A stretch of DNA of 64,000 nucleotides from Anoplolepis gracilipes (taxonomy: Eukaryota > Arthropoda > Insecta > Hymenoptera > Formicidae): the NCBI RefSeq assembly GCF_047496725.1, contig NC_132980.1, positions 9,034,572 to 9,098,571 on the forward strand, given 5' to 3'. The notes beneath the pieces are model-generated. The model did not search any database, was not told where the DNA came from, and saw nothing but the letters and a program-made list of their open reading frames with translations. This document shows positions 39,179-50,570 of the stretch, piece after piece. Positions within the stretch are counted from its first letter, which is position 1. Each line of letters begins with the position of its first letter. Position numbers and translations under genes: made by a program.

Positions 39179-41414
39179 AAATCACATCTATTTATTATAA
39201 TACACACCGACGCGAATAAAGGTTTGACTTCATTTTACTTTCACATATGCGTGCATATGACTTGTATAAAAAAAAAAAAAAACAAAGTTGATAAAAAACT
39301 AACAAAAAATTTATCCTACATGAAGCTGTGTGATCAAGACTACATTTTGTAACTTTTTTCACTCAATGATAATGTGTGATGGTCTTTAATTAGTATAATA
39401 GAGAAGCACTTAAATCATTCGTAACAACTTGCATCATTGTTAAAATGTTTTTCGTTTTCTACATGACTTTAAATATTTTACATAAATGGCTAAATATATA
39501 AAATTGAATTTCGAAATATGATCTCCTAATGAGTGCCAGATACATATAAACCGATAACTACAATATTTAATATCATTATAATTCGAATAATATTTAACGA
39601 GTGTATAATTATCCTACTCATATAAATCGCGTGAGGATTTTTATTATTTAAAATAATGCGAAAACAATAAATATTGCATTTACATTGTTGTTACGTGAAT
39701 ACAAAGGAATTTTTTAAATAAAATTCTTATGTATAGGAATATGTTTTAGAGCTGTTTCGCATGCTTTAAATTTAAGTTATATATAATTAATATCATAATA
39801 TTATTTACATTACAATTTTATTGTTGGGTTTCTCATCATTTTTTAAACAAGCTATGTTTTTCAATTAAAAAAATCAACATTTTTTTTTAACTAATGTTGT
39901 ATAATTTAGCGCAATAAAACATTTAAATTTATATGCAAATATGATACCAATGATAAAATTATACTAATATTTGGTTTCAAGTATTCTTGCATTGGTATTG
40001 AATTTTGATGGATTCTATCTTATTTTATTGTTGCTGATTTCGTAATATAAGTAACATTCAGCATAAACATGCTTATAAAAATATTTATATCATAGTTCAA
40101 AAACAACAAACCCTTCTATTGAAAATAATGATACATTTTTTACTATATAGCAATAAAAAGTTTTTTTTTTGTAGTTTCTTAATCATTTCTTTCTTATTAG
40201 ACAAAAAAATTTGTACAGTTTTAAAATAATTTGAGTTTTTAAATGTTTCTTTCAATAGCAAGAATCAGTAACGTAATCTAATTAGAAATATAATTAAATC
40301 ACACACAGAATATCTTTTAAGTTAGACGTTGTGTATTTTCACCGAATGTGTCAGACACTTGTGTCCAAAAATTATACAAAAACGTGTTCTCGAACGTGAG
40401 CGATCATGCGTATTCGCGCGTTCCATTGCCCAAGTTTATAGTTTGCAACTCATGATGCCAAGGATACTATTTTGTACATAGTTACCTACACTACATAGAA
40501 AAACCTTTTGTAGTTAGAAGAGGCCACATTTTTATCGAAAAAAAGGCACGACACAAGAGTATAAAACTGCGTGAACAGTTCCGATTCTATACACTTTATT
40601 GTTATACAAATTTAATGAAAACTAATTATTTCTTTGGACATACATGGTAGCCAAAAATATAAGGGTAACAATAAATATTGTTTCAACAGTACTTATAATG
40701 TGACAATTTATGTAATGCATACCCATTATTGCGACTTCTATTAATTTCAAACAAAGTGTGATTTTACTTGTTAAAATTATTTTAAAAATTTACTATTTAA
40801 GTTAATGAATATTTACAATTTTGTAATTAACTCAAATTTGGTATCATCACCAGTATCATCACATATTGGATGGAATCTGTGGTAAATATAAAAAAACTAG
40901 AAAAGAGAATTTTTAAAATTACATTTTATTCATAATACATAAACGAATATACTAGAATGTCTTTCTTTCTTTATATATAAAAAATCTTTTTAGAAGTTAC
41001 ATACAATGTTATTGTATTCCTGCTTTATTGTATAGCTTACACTGGAACATGAGCTTGAATTCTGGGCAATATAAGGAATGCACAGTAGTATGTAAACTAG
41101 AATAAAGCAAAGAAAAAAGTTCTTCAAAATTTATATAAGTGTTAAAAATATTTTTTAAATCCTTTAAACTCTTCTTATAAATTTATGTAAATTTGAAAAG
41201 TTTGCAGATCACATCAAAAACTGACAATGAGTAGATTTAGAATAACACATTTATGCATATGAAAATTATTTTTATTTGCAGAAAATATGTAAATATATCA
41301 ATATTTCATACATCAATATTTACATGATATAGAAAGCATCAAGAATATAATTTCATTTTATCTTTTATCAATTTTGGCATCTTACATAAAATGAGAGAAG
41401 GGAGCGAGTTAATA
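39179..41414. other. Convergent 3' region between CCAR1 and TBL2
   Basis: AT-rich sequence between the two stop codons, with no coding exon seen. A plus-strand AATAAA at 39215-39220 is the first CCAR1 polyadenylation candidate; further hexamers occur near 39665, 39716 and 39912. TBL2 ends on the other strand. The two 3' UTRs could overlap. Confidence 0.7.
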
Positions 41415-42896
41415 TCATTCTGGACATTTCTCTCCCATTTTTTCGAGCAATTCCTTATTGTCGCGAATCATCTTTTCAAGGCGTTCCTTTGTTGCCTGGG
41501 TCTGCCTTTGTTTCAGTTTGCGCTTAGCAGATTCTATCGCCGTTCGGTATCCAGTAACGTTGCGGAAAATCTTAATGTGCTTATCACCAGCAACTAATAG
41601 ATATTCTCCCATAGCATCGAAAGCCAAACATGTTATAGGCTCTGTAAGAAAAATAAAGTTTATCGAGTTCTGAATGAATCATATATGAAGAAAGATGGAT
41701 TGTGTAATTACCGATAAAGATGTCTTGTATAGTGGTGTCCAGAACACCAGTAATGGTAGAATAAAAGGATATAGATGATCCGTGCGCAATCACCAGGACC
41801 TCCGCATTCGGTGATAAAGCCAAGCTTGCTGGAGTCGTGTTTTCCCAGATTCCAGTTATCAAAAGGTGTGGATCTTCGTCCTTTTCGAATTCGACTGAAA
41901 AAAGAATTTTGTTGTATTGATTGTTCGGATTCTATCATTGATAAATAATACTGTACTAATACACTACTTTTTATGTCGTAGAAACGATACGTCCCATCCT
42001 TGGACACGGTGGCCATACGACTGGTATCGGCGCTGAAAGCGAAATCATGGACTCCGGATGTGTGCCCAGCAAGATCAAATGCTTTTACCACCTGTTTAAA
42101 TTCCCCAGATTTGCTGAACACCACTTCCCACACGTTCACTTCAGGTGTGAAGCCTTACAATATATATGATTTCATTAATATAATTTGTATTTTTCAGTTT
42201 ATATATAATTAACGAAATTCATTGATTTATCATGCAGTGAGACTCGTGTATCTTTACCAGAAGCAGCAACGAATCGACCACAAGGTGATATGCGTGCACG
42301 ATGAGTAGATCCCAGATGCATCTCCACAGTTGCCAGTGGTTGTCCTTTCAAATCCCATATGATAAGATCGTTTGCCGTACTGCACGTGATGATATACTTC
42401 CCAGTGGATGCGATATCCATTCCAACGACATCTTCAGTGTGACGCTAAGGATAAAAAAATTGATATAGTGTGCACATATATTCGGAACTCGATAAATACG
42501 TTTTATATAAGATATCTTACATAAAAGTTAAGTTTTCAGCAATTAAATTGATATATAATATGATATATTTACATTTATTCTCGCTATTTTATTATCAAAA
42601 CAAAAAAGTTTTTTAGCTGAAATATAACGTAATGAAAGAGATATATTTTAAACAAATAATATCATAACATACCCGCGGAAATTCCAGTGCCTTGGTGGCA
42701 GACGCTAAATAACCATCAGATTTCTTTGCGATTTTATACACCTCGATGGTATTAGCCATAGCTTTATGAATAAGGAATGCCTTTCCGTCTGGGGACCAGC
42801 GTATCAAGGTTGCATGATCAAATTCTATGTTAATACGCAAAGATTTACGATTTTTCGATGTAAAATCCTTCGTGTACCACAGTAGCACAGTGCGAT
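41415..42896 (-). CDS. TBL2: Transducin beta-like 2 (TBL2), WD40 part; N-terminus not found
   Basis: WD40 protein that in vertebrates is anchored in the ER membrane and linked to stress signalling through PERK. Exons in transcript order: 42896-42673, 42444-42258, 42153-41968, 41894-41712, 41641-41415; all have GT..AG borders and phases fit, giving 334 visible residues ending GEKCPE. The reading begins inside a split Asp codon at DRTVLLWYTKDF, equal to the vertebrate CADDRTIRIWSTKDF site. WD repeats follow: FDHATLIRWSPDGKAF, GMDIASTGKYI..IWDLKG, ISPCGRFVAASGFTPEVNVWEV, GVHDFAFSADTSRMATVSKDG and LALSPNAEVLVIAHG. A Lys/Arg/Gln/Glu-rich helix closes it. About 110 N-terminal residues, with the membrane anchor and first blades, are missing from 42897-43673, which is AT-rich and holds no matching exon. 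They may lie further upstream, or the gene may be broken. Confidence 0.88.
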
Positions 42897-43673
42897 CTGT
42901 AATAAATACAAAATAGGTATAACTAAGTTTATAAAAGGTATATAAATTACAGAATCATTAACAAAAAATTTTTAGACTTACATTGTGTGATAACTATATA
43001 AGTATAACGCTAAAATATATCTATATCTAGAATCTTTCAGACATACAAAAATTGACGTTATAAAAATATAATCGGTATATCTTATATTATTCTAATTCTT
43101 TATATAATTAATTAAACAATGAAGGATAAAGGGATAATAGTATATAGGATAAATAAATATAAAACATGAATATATTGCAAAGCTTTTTTTTATTCAACAA
43201 TATCGATTATTTAATTCATCAGAATATTACATTGTAAAGTTTTTTGAGTCAAATTGAAATATTTTGATAAAAAGATAATCTTAAAGGGAGTACAGAATTT
43301 CATATATATGTATATATCACAATGATAAATTAGATATCAAGATCCAATAAAATAAGCACATTCCATTACTCTAGTAAATTATTGTTTATCTTCTATTTTT
43401 TGATAAAGAAAACATTGCCAATCAATTTATGTTAACATTCTTGAAAAAAAATCATTTCAACTTCACATTCAAAGTATATAACGAAATTAAAATCGAGTCG
43501 AAATCCCCCTTAAAAATTCAGATGCCTACATCTTAATAAATATAATCATCATGCTTCATTTTGTCCTTATATAAACAATCTATTTAGGACATACAAATTA
43601 CGCGATACTTACGACTAAAATCTCATTACATAAATACAAAGGGAAAGGGAAGAGTCTTATAAAACATCTAAAA
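42897..43673 (-). other. Spacer between RNGTT stop and first visible TBL2 exon
   Basis: AT-rich, and read in all three minus frames without finding the TBL2 N-terminus. It ends in a good acceptor (TTATTACAG) for the 42896 exon. Near its upstream end it carries a strong minus-strand donor, GTAAGTATCG, after 43613, 61 bp past the RNGTT stop. Confidence 0.7.
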
Positions 43674-45618
43674 TTATCTAGGTTTTTTGTCTGGTGGTGG
43701 CATAAGATCCGCATCATTCTGTACAAATCTACGTTTTTCGATAAATTCCAAAAGTAGCTCTTTTGTAACCGGCTTAGTGATACTTTTGTACACAGCATCG
43801 GCGGTATTAAGTGAATTAGGAAATGATTTGTCTATTCGTTGACGCATGAAGATCCACTGACCATTATCAAATTTACACTCGATAATCGCGTTGTCCAACT
43901 CTTTAATTTGCTTAGTAAGCTTTGGAAGTACGCCATATGGCGTCTTCAGTCCACCTACATAAAGATGCCCGACTTTTCGCGGTAGTATTCCTACGCCTGT
44001 TTCAGTAACAATTTTGAGTCGAAAATCAACAGAATTCAATGATTGTGGCTTCCATTTTAGGACTTCCGGAGATACTCCCGTGCAGTATTTAGCCTCGGCA
44101 GGCTGAAATATCAAACCGTCTGGTTCGTGAGAGAGCTGCTTAGCGAATTTCTCGCCCAATAAATCTTTACTCAATGTTATGTCCCAGAAATATTTAACTC
44201 GCACTGAGAAAGGTTCTCGTTCCTTCACTAATCGTCCCTCTTTCATAGCTCTCAGTCTACCGGCGATTATTTCCTTTTCAATAATAGAATAACGCTTAGG
44301 ATGAAACATGAATTTACTAACGTCTTGTCCATCGTACATAATAACATCATATACTAAATATCTAGGAATATTCTTGCCTTTATCTTTGTCGATCACCATT
44401 TCCTGTAAAATTAAAATTCTTATAAATTAAACGATTCCGTGGAAAATATAGCTTTTATATTTTTTCGAATTCTAAAAAAATAAATATTAATGAAACTATA
44501 GCTTACACCATCCATTAAAGTATCTTTCAGACATCTATTTATGTCTCGGACATGTGGAAATTTCATTCCATTTACTTCAAAGACGCTATTATCTCTGTCT
44601 ATGAAATATATTTCTCCATCTCCCTGTACTAGCATCATGTATCTAAGCAAATTCAATGAATGAGTTTTAATATTAATTTTCATTTTGATAGATATTTAAT
44701 TTTTAATTACCTTGTACCATCTGCCTTCCAGGATACTCTATATGGCTTTTTTTCCAATAACATCATATTCTCAAAATCCATAGATATAGGTTGAGAGCCA
44801 GGAAATCCTGTAGACTTCCAGCCACAAATTTCCTGGACTCGCTTTTGGATTCCTGATAATCTCATTTTCTCCAAAATAGGTGTAACACCAGGTACACCTG
44901 CCATGAATACCGGATTACTTTTATTAAATTCACGTCTCCTTTTCTTGGCTTTTCCTGCTTCATGATTATTTTCATCTTCTGTACTCGGTCCCTCATCCGT
45001 ATCCTCGATGTTCAAATCATCGTATTCCAGGCACCACGATGGTCTCGGCGGCGGAGGAGGGGCATCCTCTACATCGTCGTACCGCCTGTATAACTCCCTT
45101 ATATAATCTTCCTTGTAAATTCCAGGAGGTCTCACAGTGGCAAACTCTGCTAACGCAGCATCAACACTGCTACCATCTATTTCTACTAAGTAACTGATTA
45201 TGAGAAATCCACTTCTATTGAAACCATGTGTGCAGTGAACACCAATAATCTCCAGCGGGTTGTGCGCAATGAAGTTTCTGCACACCTGCACAAAGGTACG
45301 AGTTTGTTCCTCCGATGGAGCCTCGCCATGACCTCTGCATTGCAATTTTAAATATTTGCAGTCATAATCCTCCACGGTCTTTCTATCGTAGAATCTCGTC
45401 GTATTTGTCAAGTCTATCCACAGACCCATCTTTATTTTTTGACTTTTCAGATTTGCGAAGAACATATCTACACTGAAGCGACATTCCTCTGGCACTTGGT
45501 TGTCGTAGGCCGAGGACAGCGGTGTCTTGAATGCTAGAAACTTGCCTTGGATCAGCCTCATCGCCTTACGTGGACAGTGAAGCCAACGAGGCGGAACAGA
45601 TCCCCTTTCGTTTGACAT
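43674..45618 (-). CDS. RNGTT: Bifunctional mRNA capping enzyme (RNA triphosphatase and guanylyltransferase)
   Basis: Nuclear enzyme that caps RNA polymerase II transcripts. The N-terminal half removes the 5' gamma phosphate; the C-terminal half adds GMP through a lysine adduct. Exons in transcript order are 45618-44711, 44642-44507 and 44402-43674, giving 590 residues (human 597). Seen: phosphatase loop HCTHGFNRSG at residues 128-137 with catalytic Cys129 and Arg135; a linker with a Pro run and acidic stretch, then Lys/Arg-rich; the guanylyltransferase motif I KADGTR at 298-303 with catalytic Lys298, split by intron 1; EIYFIDRDN (motif III region); DGLIFQP at about 443-449 (motif IV); and LKWKP at about 463-467 (motif V). 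It ends MPPPDKKPR. The ATG at 45618 gives the normal N-terminus. The second donor is placed at GGT|GTAAGC because the next exon opens in phase 0 with Glu-Met. All catalytic motifs are intact. Confidence 0.96.
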
Positions 45619-45883
45619 TTTCGTTTGGTTGTTTTATTAAATAGAGCATATGAAATATGAAAGTGTGACGCGACTTGAAGTTCTGCGACAAACAGTCCAG
45701 CATTTCACTCGTTTAATGTCAAAAATCGAAATATTCACTTTGAAATCTGACAACCTAACCTATTTCCTTTCCTTTCCAAAAACCGTTACTCGCTGGCAAA
45801 ATGTATCACTTTCGAATGCATCTTCACTATGTCCACGAAGAAAATTGTATTTCGCTTGATACATTTGCAAGTTACTTTGTAGA

Positions 45884-45967
45884 TTAAAAACCGCAAATGG
45901 ATATTAAGGAGCGAAAAATTAAATAGCCAAAACATGTGGAAGCAGTGACAACCATGGTGTCTGCCAT
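45884..45967 (-). other. Small hydrophobic ORF upstream of RNGTT
   Basis: ATG at 45967 in good context (CACAATGG) opens 27 codons beginning MADTMVVTAS, with a hydrophobic middle and two Arg/Ser breaks. It resembles a signal anchor and could be a first exon or an upstream ORF. No strong splice donor lies within it. I do not assign it to a gene. Confidence 0.2.
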
Positions 45968-46335
45968 TGTGCACTGTGTACTTGACGATTTCTTTTTCGA
46001 TTAGTCGATCTAACAAATATCGATTAGTAGTTGATCGAAAGAAACGAGATATATCGAAAGACGAATTTACAGTTAGCAACATTGTCTACTACTTATATTA
46101 GAAATCTATTTTTTCTTGTGCCATCTAAGAAATACAAAAAGTTGAAAGATAAATAACATTTTTTATACCATAGAGTCTTGCACTATTGCATCCCAGACAC
46201 CACATGTCCCTAAAAGATGACTTAAAGAGTCATTGTCTTTTGGATATCTTTTGGTCTTTCTGTACTGTATGGGATGATACGTATAAAAATTTTATATTAA
46301 TCTTTTAATATTAATATGAATATTTTACTACGCAT

Positions 46336-46358
46336 ACACACACACACACACACACACA
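46336..46358. repeat. (CA)n microsatellite
   Basis: CA dinucleotide run of about 11 units. Confidence 0.95.
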
Positions 46359-46452
46359 TATATGCAAAATGACATTTGCAACTAAATTTCCTTCAAGAAC
46401 GAATCAATAATATTTCAATATAAATATTTTAGATAATTCTCTTGTTAGAGAT

Positions 46453-46566
46453 CCTATCAGCACACATGTTCAAAAGATGTTCATAAGAGATTCACAGGAT
46501 ATTAAAATATGTTTTAACATCCTATAGATCTCCTATAAACACCTTTTCAACATGTGTGCTGATAGG
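46453..46566. mobile_element. 114-bp palindromic element (MITE-like)
   Basis: The arms are inverted copies with about eight mismatches over 55 bp. Both ends read CCTATCAGCACACATGTT. Internal blocks such as AGGATRTTAAAA are also mirrored. It lacks any ORF. The high arm identity fits a recent hairpin MITE. Confidence 0.85.
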
Positions 46567-46866
46567 GGAATAAATATATTGACACGAAGAATGATGACGC
46601 AAAAAAGTCTGAGAATTTTGACATCATCACATCGGAATCCGGATAGAATCATTTGATTTCCCGGTAAAGGAGATGCGTTTCTGATTGACATTAATCGTCG
46701 TACTCGATAGACATCCGCCAATTTCATTTGAAGTACGAGCACGGAGATTTGATCAATTTTAATTTTTAATAATTCTCAGAGTTGCGTGTGCATCAAAGAT
46801 GTTGCGCGACAACTAATTAAACTTTGTAAAATTTTAATTATGCTGTTAATTTTAATATATATAAAC

Positions 46867-47978
46867 AGTTGTAATATTTCAAATCTTTGATACACAACAC
46901 ACATGATATCTGATAATGATAGAACTGAGCAAAAAAGTTCTATATCCTATTGCGATTTTCGGAATAATAATTGAGAAATTAATTTAAAAATATCAAACAA
47001 TTCACGCGAGTATCAGCCCGCTGCAAGAAGGATCGGTCCATTAGATCTGGTCGCCAGACATGGGCCTAATAACCATGAAGCAGTTATTATCATTGCTTTG
47101 CGGTTACTTAGCATCCGGACTTAACAAAATGATAAATGACTTTTCTGTTCAGTTTGATGCCACAGTATATACAGTATATACAGGAGCGCAACTTTCTATC
47201 GGCACCTTTGATGTTAGCGGTTAGCATGGGTTAAAATGAATTGCACATGCGCATATTTGGTATATAACCACGGGCTAAGGAAGAGTGTGAGGTCTTAGTT
47301 TGGGCAAGAGGGGGTGTCATCTCAGACATGCGGGGACAGGAGGGGAACTGCTTTCCCCGCTATATTAAGTGCCTTTTAACTCACACATAGACATATGTCT
47401 GTGACATTCTCAGATTCGTTGATTGGTATCGCGAGACGAAGACATTGTTTGTCTTTGTCTTACGGCACCAGGGATGTTAAGTCCAAAAAATATTATAAAA
47501 AAATTAATTTCGAAATGGTAAAATGTATAGTGCCAGGATGCTTTAATAGCAACAATATAAAAAAAGCGAATTCTAAAAAGCATTGGAGTAAGATGTAAAA
47601 ATTAGTCTACATAGATAAGAAATTATATTTAGCTTATTATATATAATATGAAATATTTTATTCTTGTTATATAGAAAAAATATTATTTTTATTTAAGATT
47701 TTATTTATTATTTTATTCTTTTTTATTTATTTTATTTAAATTTAACACATTTAACCTAACATATAATTATGTGTTACATATTAAAAATGTGATATTATAA
47801 AAGTTATTATTTTTTAAATATGTAGAAATGTTCAAAGATATGTGCCATTTATTTTTTAATTGATTTCTCAATTATTATTCCGAAAATCGCAAAACGATAT
47901 AAAATTTTTTTGCTCATGTCAGTTTAATCTGCTCTATCTGTATACGAGAGATTTTTTTACGAATTACCGGACACCCTG
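46867..47978. mobile_element. Degraded DNA transposon with 66-bp inverted repeats and THAP remnant
   Basis: Subterminal inverted repeats at 46926-46991 and 47851-47916 share an exact block, TTGCGATTTTCGGAATAATA, continuing into ATTGAGAAAT. Beyond the right arm is an end reading (inverted) CAGGGTGTCCGGTAATTCGT at about 47959-47978. The left counterpart near 46867 is degraded. The interior is GC-richer and holds a start encoding MVKCIVPGCFN at 47515. The element is too short for an active transposase, so it is a deletion derivative. A THAP domain suggests a P-type or related superfamily, but this is inference. Confidence 0.7.
47515..47598 (+). pseudogene. THAP-type zinc-finger fragment
   Basis: 27 codons start MVKCIVPGCFNSNN, the usual opening of a THAP domain (M-x-x-C-x4-GC), and then stop. 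The remaining Cys and His ligands and the AVPTIF-type end of an approximately 85-residue THAP domain are missing. It lies inside the inverted-repeat element, so it is likely part of its transposase first exon or a decayed copy. Confidence 0.45.
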
Positions 47979-50082
47979 TATATGTATACGTCCAGAGAAA
48001 ATACAATCGTACCTTGAAGGGTTTTATTATATAGAGATTTTTCCGCATGCGAAAGCAATAATCATACAATGATTTGTCTCTAACATCATAAACATAATTT
48101 TTATTAAAGGTAACGCCAGATTTAAACTTGATTATAATATAAATGAAAATCTTTCTTTTTCAACAAATATTACAATAGAAAAAATATATTTTAATTAAAA
48201 ATATAACTTAATTTATATAAAAATTTATTTATCCAAACATAACAAAGAGAGATTCTAAAAATATCGCAGATAATAGATAAAGATCCGTCGTATTTTGATA
48301 AATGAAAGCAAAAGGAAGCTCGCGATAGGATAAACCTTAGTTTATCTTAGTGGATTAATCGCGGTTTTTCGAATAATAGACGCTTTTTTTTATCACTGCT
48401 ATTTTTTGTTATAAAACACGGGAGATACAAACAAGAAGATTTGACCTAAACTGTTTTATTAATTCTACTAATTATACAAGAGTATACAAGAGTAAAAGAG
48501 ATAAAAAAATTTTATTTTTTTAATATATTATTACAAATATTAAAGCCAAGTTATATTTATTAATATTTCACTATATAATTTCGCTGTATTTACCTGCGCA
48601 AGATATTAAGATTAAAACTGTGGAATTTAAAAATTAATTAATTTAGGGTTGTTATATATTTTTAGAAAAAACTTTTAATCTTTTCAGATTCATTTTGTTT
48701 CGAACAAGAACAATAAAACGAAAACAATAAAATGACGAAAAACTAGAGACTTCATAGATTCAAAAAGATGTATTTCTTGATCGAATATTGAAATACGAAG
48801 TGGAAAATTGAAAAATCTCGTTTGATCCAAAATCCTTAGAAAACATTGCTTTATTAGTAGTTAAAATATCGTACATTCGTTCGAATATTGGATATCAGAG
48901 ACGATATAAATTGTTCATATTTTGGCAATTCACGCATGTTAAAAATTGTGTCTTTTATGAATTTTCTCTTTCGGACACAATATGTGTCTTCCTTTTTTCG
49001 TGAAATCTTATAAAAAGATGTATAAACATTATTGATTGATGTGAACGTGATTTAACGGCGAGTTATTTATCATTTTATATTGTCTAGAATCGTGACATTC
49101 ATGTCTTTCTTTTGAATTCGACCGACGATCATTAATTATTCTGTAAGCAGATTGGGCGATGGACACGGAGACGATTAAGGAATCCGAGAAAGACGTAGTC
49201 CCATTGTTTACAGATTACAAATTACAACACGTTTGCTACTGTATCTCTTTCTTCCTTACTATTGTTTCTTCTTTCGAAAGCGAAAAACGTGTATAAATTC
49301 TTTTATAAAATATAAGCCGGATCTCCTCTCGATTTGTTTAACGGGCAAAGGTGTCGATAAAGAGTTATTAACTTTATGAAATTTAGAATTTGAAACTTTT
49401 TCCATGAAAAGAAGAAAAGCAGAAGAAAGGTATTTCAAAGACCTTTTTTTCTTTTTAATTCTCTAGATAAATTATTCTTATCTCTAAGTAAACGCATTAT
49501 TTATTTCATGTTGCTAATAGCATTGAAAGACATAATTTGTATGTATGTGTTTGTATAAATACTTGATAAATAAAAAAAAGATCTTAGATTTATATTCTTC
49601 TCCTGCTTGTCTTTTCAAAAAGAATAAAAAACAAAAGTCCGGTTTTATTATGCATTTTTGTCATTTTAGTCATGACTACATAGTGTTATTTGTTTATTAC
49701 AAAGGATATATTGTGTATCTCATTGTTTTTTTATTCATTTTACCTTGAAGGTGATTTATTGTATGTACATATGCGTATTATATATGAGTGACAAGAGAAT
49801 GTTCTTTTCTCCCCTTTTCTTTTCAAAAGGAAACAAAAAGAAAAATCAGGTATATTTTATACACTCTGCTTTTCTCTCTCATTTAGATGGAAATTGGTTT
49901 TCTCTAACATATAGGATAAATTGCATTTTTCTAACGTAATTGAAAAGCGCTGATAATGTGAATATCTATTATATGTCATGTTCAATCGCATATGTAATAT
50001 ATACTAAACATAATTAATCACATAAAATACAATTAATTTTTTTAATATATGTTCAAAGACAAAACGTAATTTAATGTACATA
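47979..50082. other. AT-rich intergenic stretch
   Basis: Nothing gene-like seen on either strand. Confidence 0.7.
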
Positions 50083-50311
50083 TCGTAGACAAATGGTTAT
50101 TTTAGGAAAATAATTTTTGACAAGGCAAGTCACTATTATCTAGCTAGTCAAATGGCTATTTTTTTAGACAAACAGCATTTTTCTGAACACTATTAAGGAA
50201 AATAGAAATAAATATTATTTTGTAAAGCAAAAATAGTGGATATTATTTGATCAAGCAGATAACACTTGCCTAATCAAAAGCTATTTTTCTAAAGTAACCA
50301 TTTGCCTACGA
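50083..50311. mobile_element. 229-bp palindromic MITE with 4-bp target duplication
   Basis: Ends TCGTAG and CTACGA. About 50 bp at each side are inverted copies (CAAATGG, TTTTAG/TTTAGAAAAATA, GGCAAGT), and similarity continues toward the middle, so the whole element is fold-back. CATA flanks both sides (50079-50082 and 50312-50315), consistent with a target-site duplication. No ORF. Confidence 0.85.
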
Positions 50312-50333
50312 CATATATATTAATGCGGATGGA

Positions 50334-50345
50334 TTTATATATAAA
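50334..50345 (+). promoter_or_regulatory. TATA-box-like sequence before a small ORF
   Basis: TTTATATATAAA lies about 55 bp before the ATG at 50397, a spacing compatible with a short 5' UTR. In such AT-rich DNA this may be chance. Confidence 0.25.
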
Positions 50346-50396
50346 CGACAACGACGAGTGGATTAAAAGGAGGCCAGACATGTGACTCGAGAAACA

Positions 50397-50570
50397 ATGA
50401 TTTATTTTGTTCTGGCAAGTTCAATGTTGATTACTCATCTTGCCTCTCGCCGCACACGCGTATCGAACGTCTACGATGATTATGATTATTATCATTCTTT
50501 TACAACTCACTTTCTAAATAACGGCGAAACCACCGGCACCGGTAATACGTTCGTGATTTTCTCGATTTGA
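50397..50570 (+). CDS. Candidate small secreted peptide, 57 residues
   Basis: ATG in AACAATGA context opens 57 codons. The first 16 residues (MIYFVLASSMLITHLA) look like a signal peptide. Then comes SRRTR, a possible basic cleavage region, an acidic-aromatic stretch (YDDYDYYHSF), and a Thr/Gly-rich end with FVIFSI. GC content is above its surroundings. No family was recognised. It could be a small single-exon gene, a first exon (G|GTAATA near 50550 could be a donor), or chance. Confidence 0.3.
   Translation: MIYFVLASSMLITHLASRRTRVSNVYDDYDYYHSFTTHFLNNGETTGTGNTFVIFSI

Larger units (their letters stand above)
45619..46866. other. RNGTT upstream region and intergenic DNA
   Basis: The first 450 bp have higher GC and probably hold the RNGTT 5' UTR and promoter. 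A 27-codon minus-strand ORF with a hydrophobic core lies at 45884-45967. Further on are a degraded hairpin at about 46190-46276 with GCATCCCA and TGGGATG ends, a (CA)n run at 46336-46358, and a palindrome at 46453-46566. Confidence 0.6.

Noticed and set aside
48590..48660. Minus-strand sequence ending TCTTGCGCAG before GTAAAT as the missing TBL2 exon
   Set aside because: The last codons could give Cys-Ala-Asp at the junction, but upstream residues do not resemble a WD repeat.
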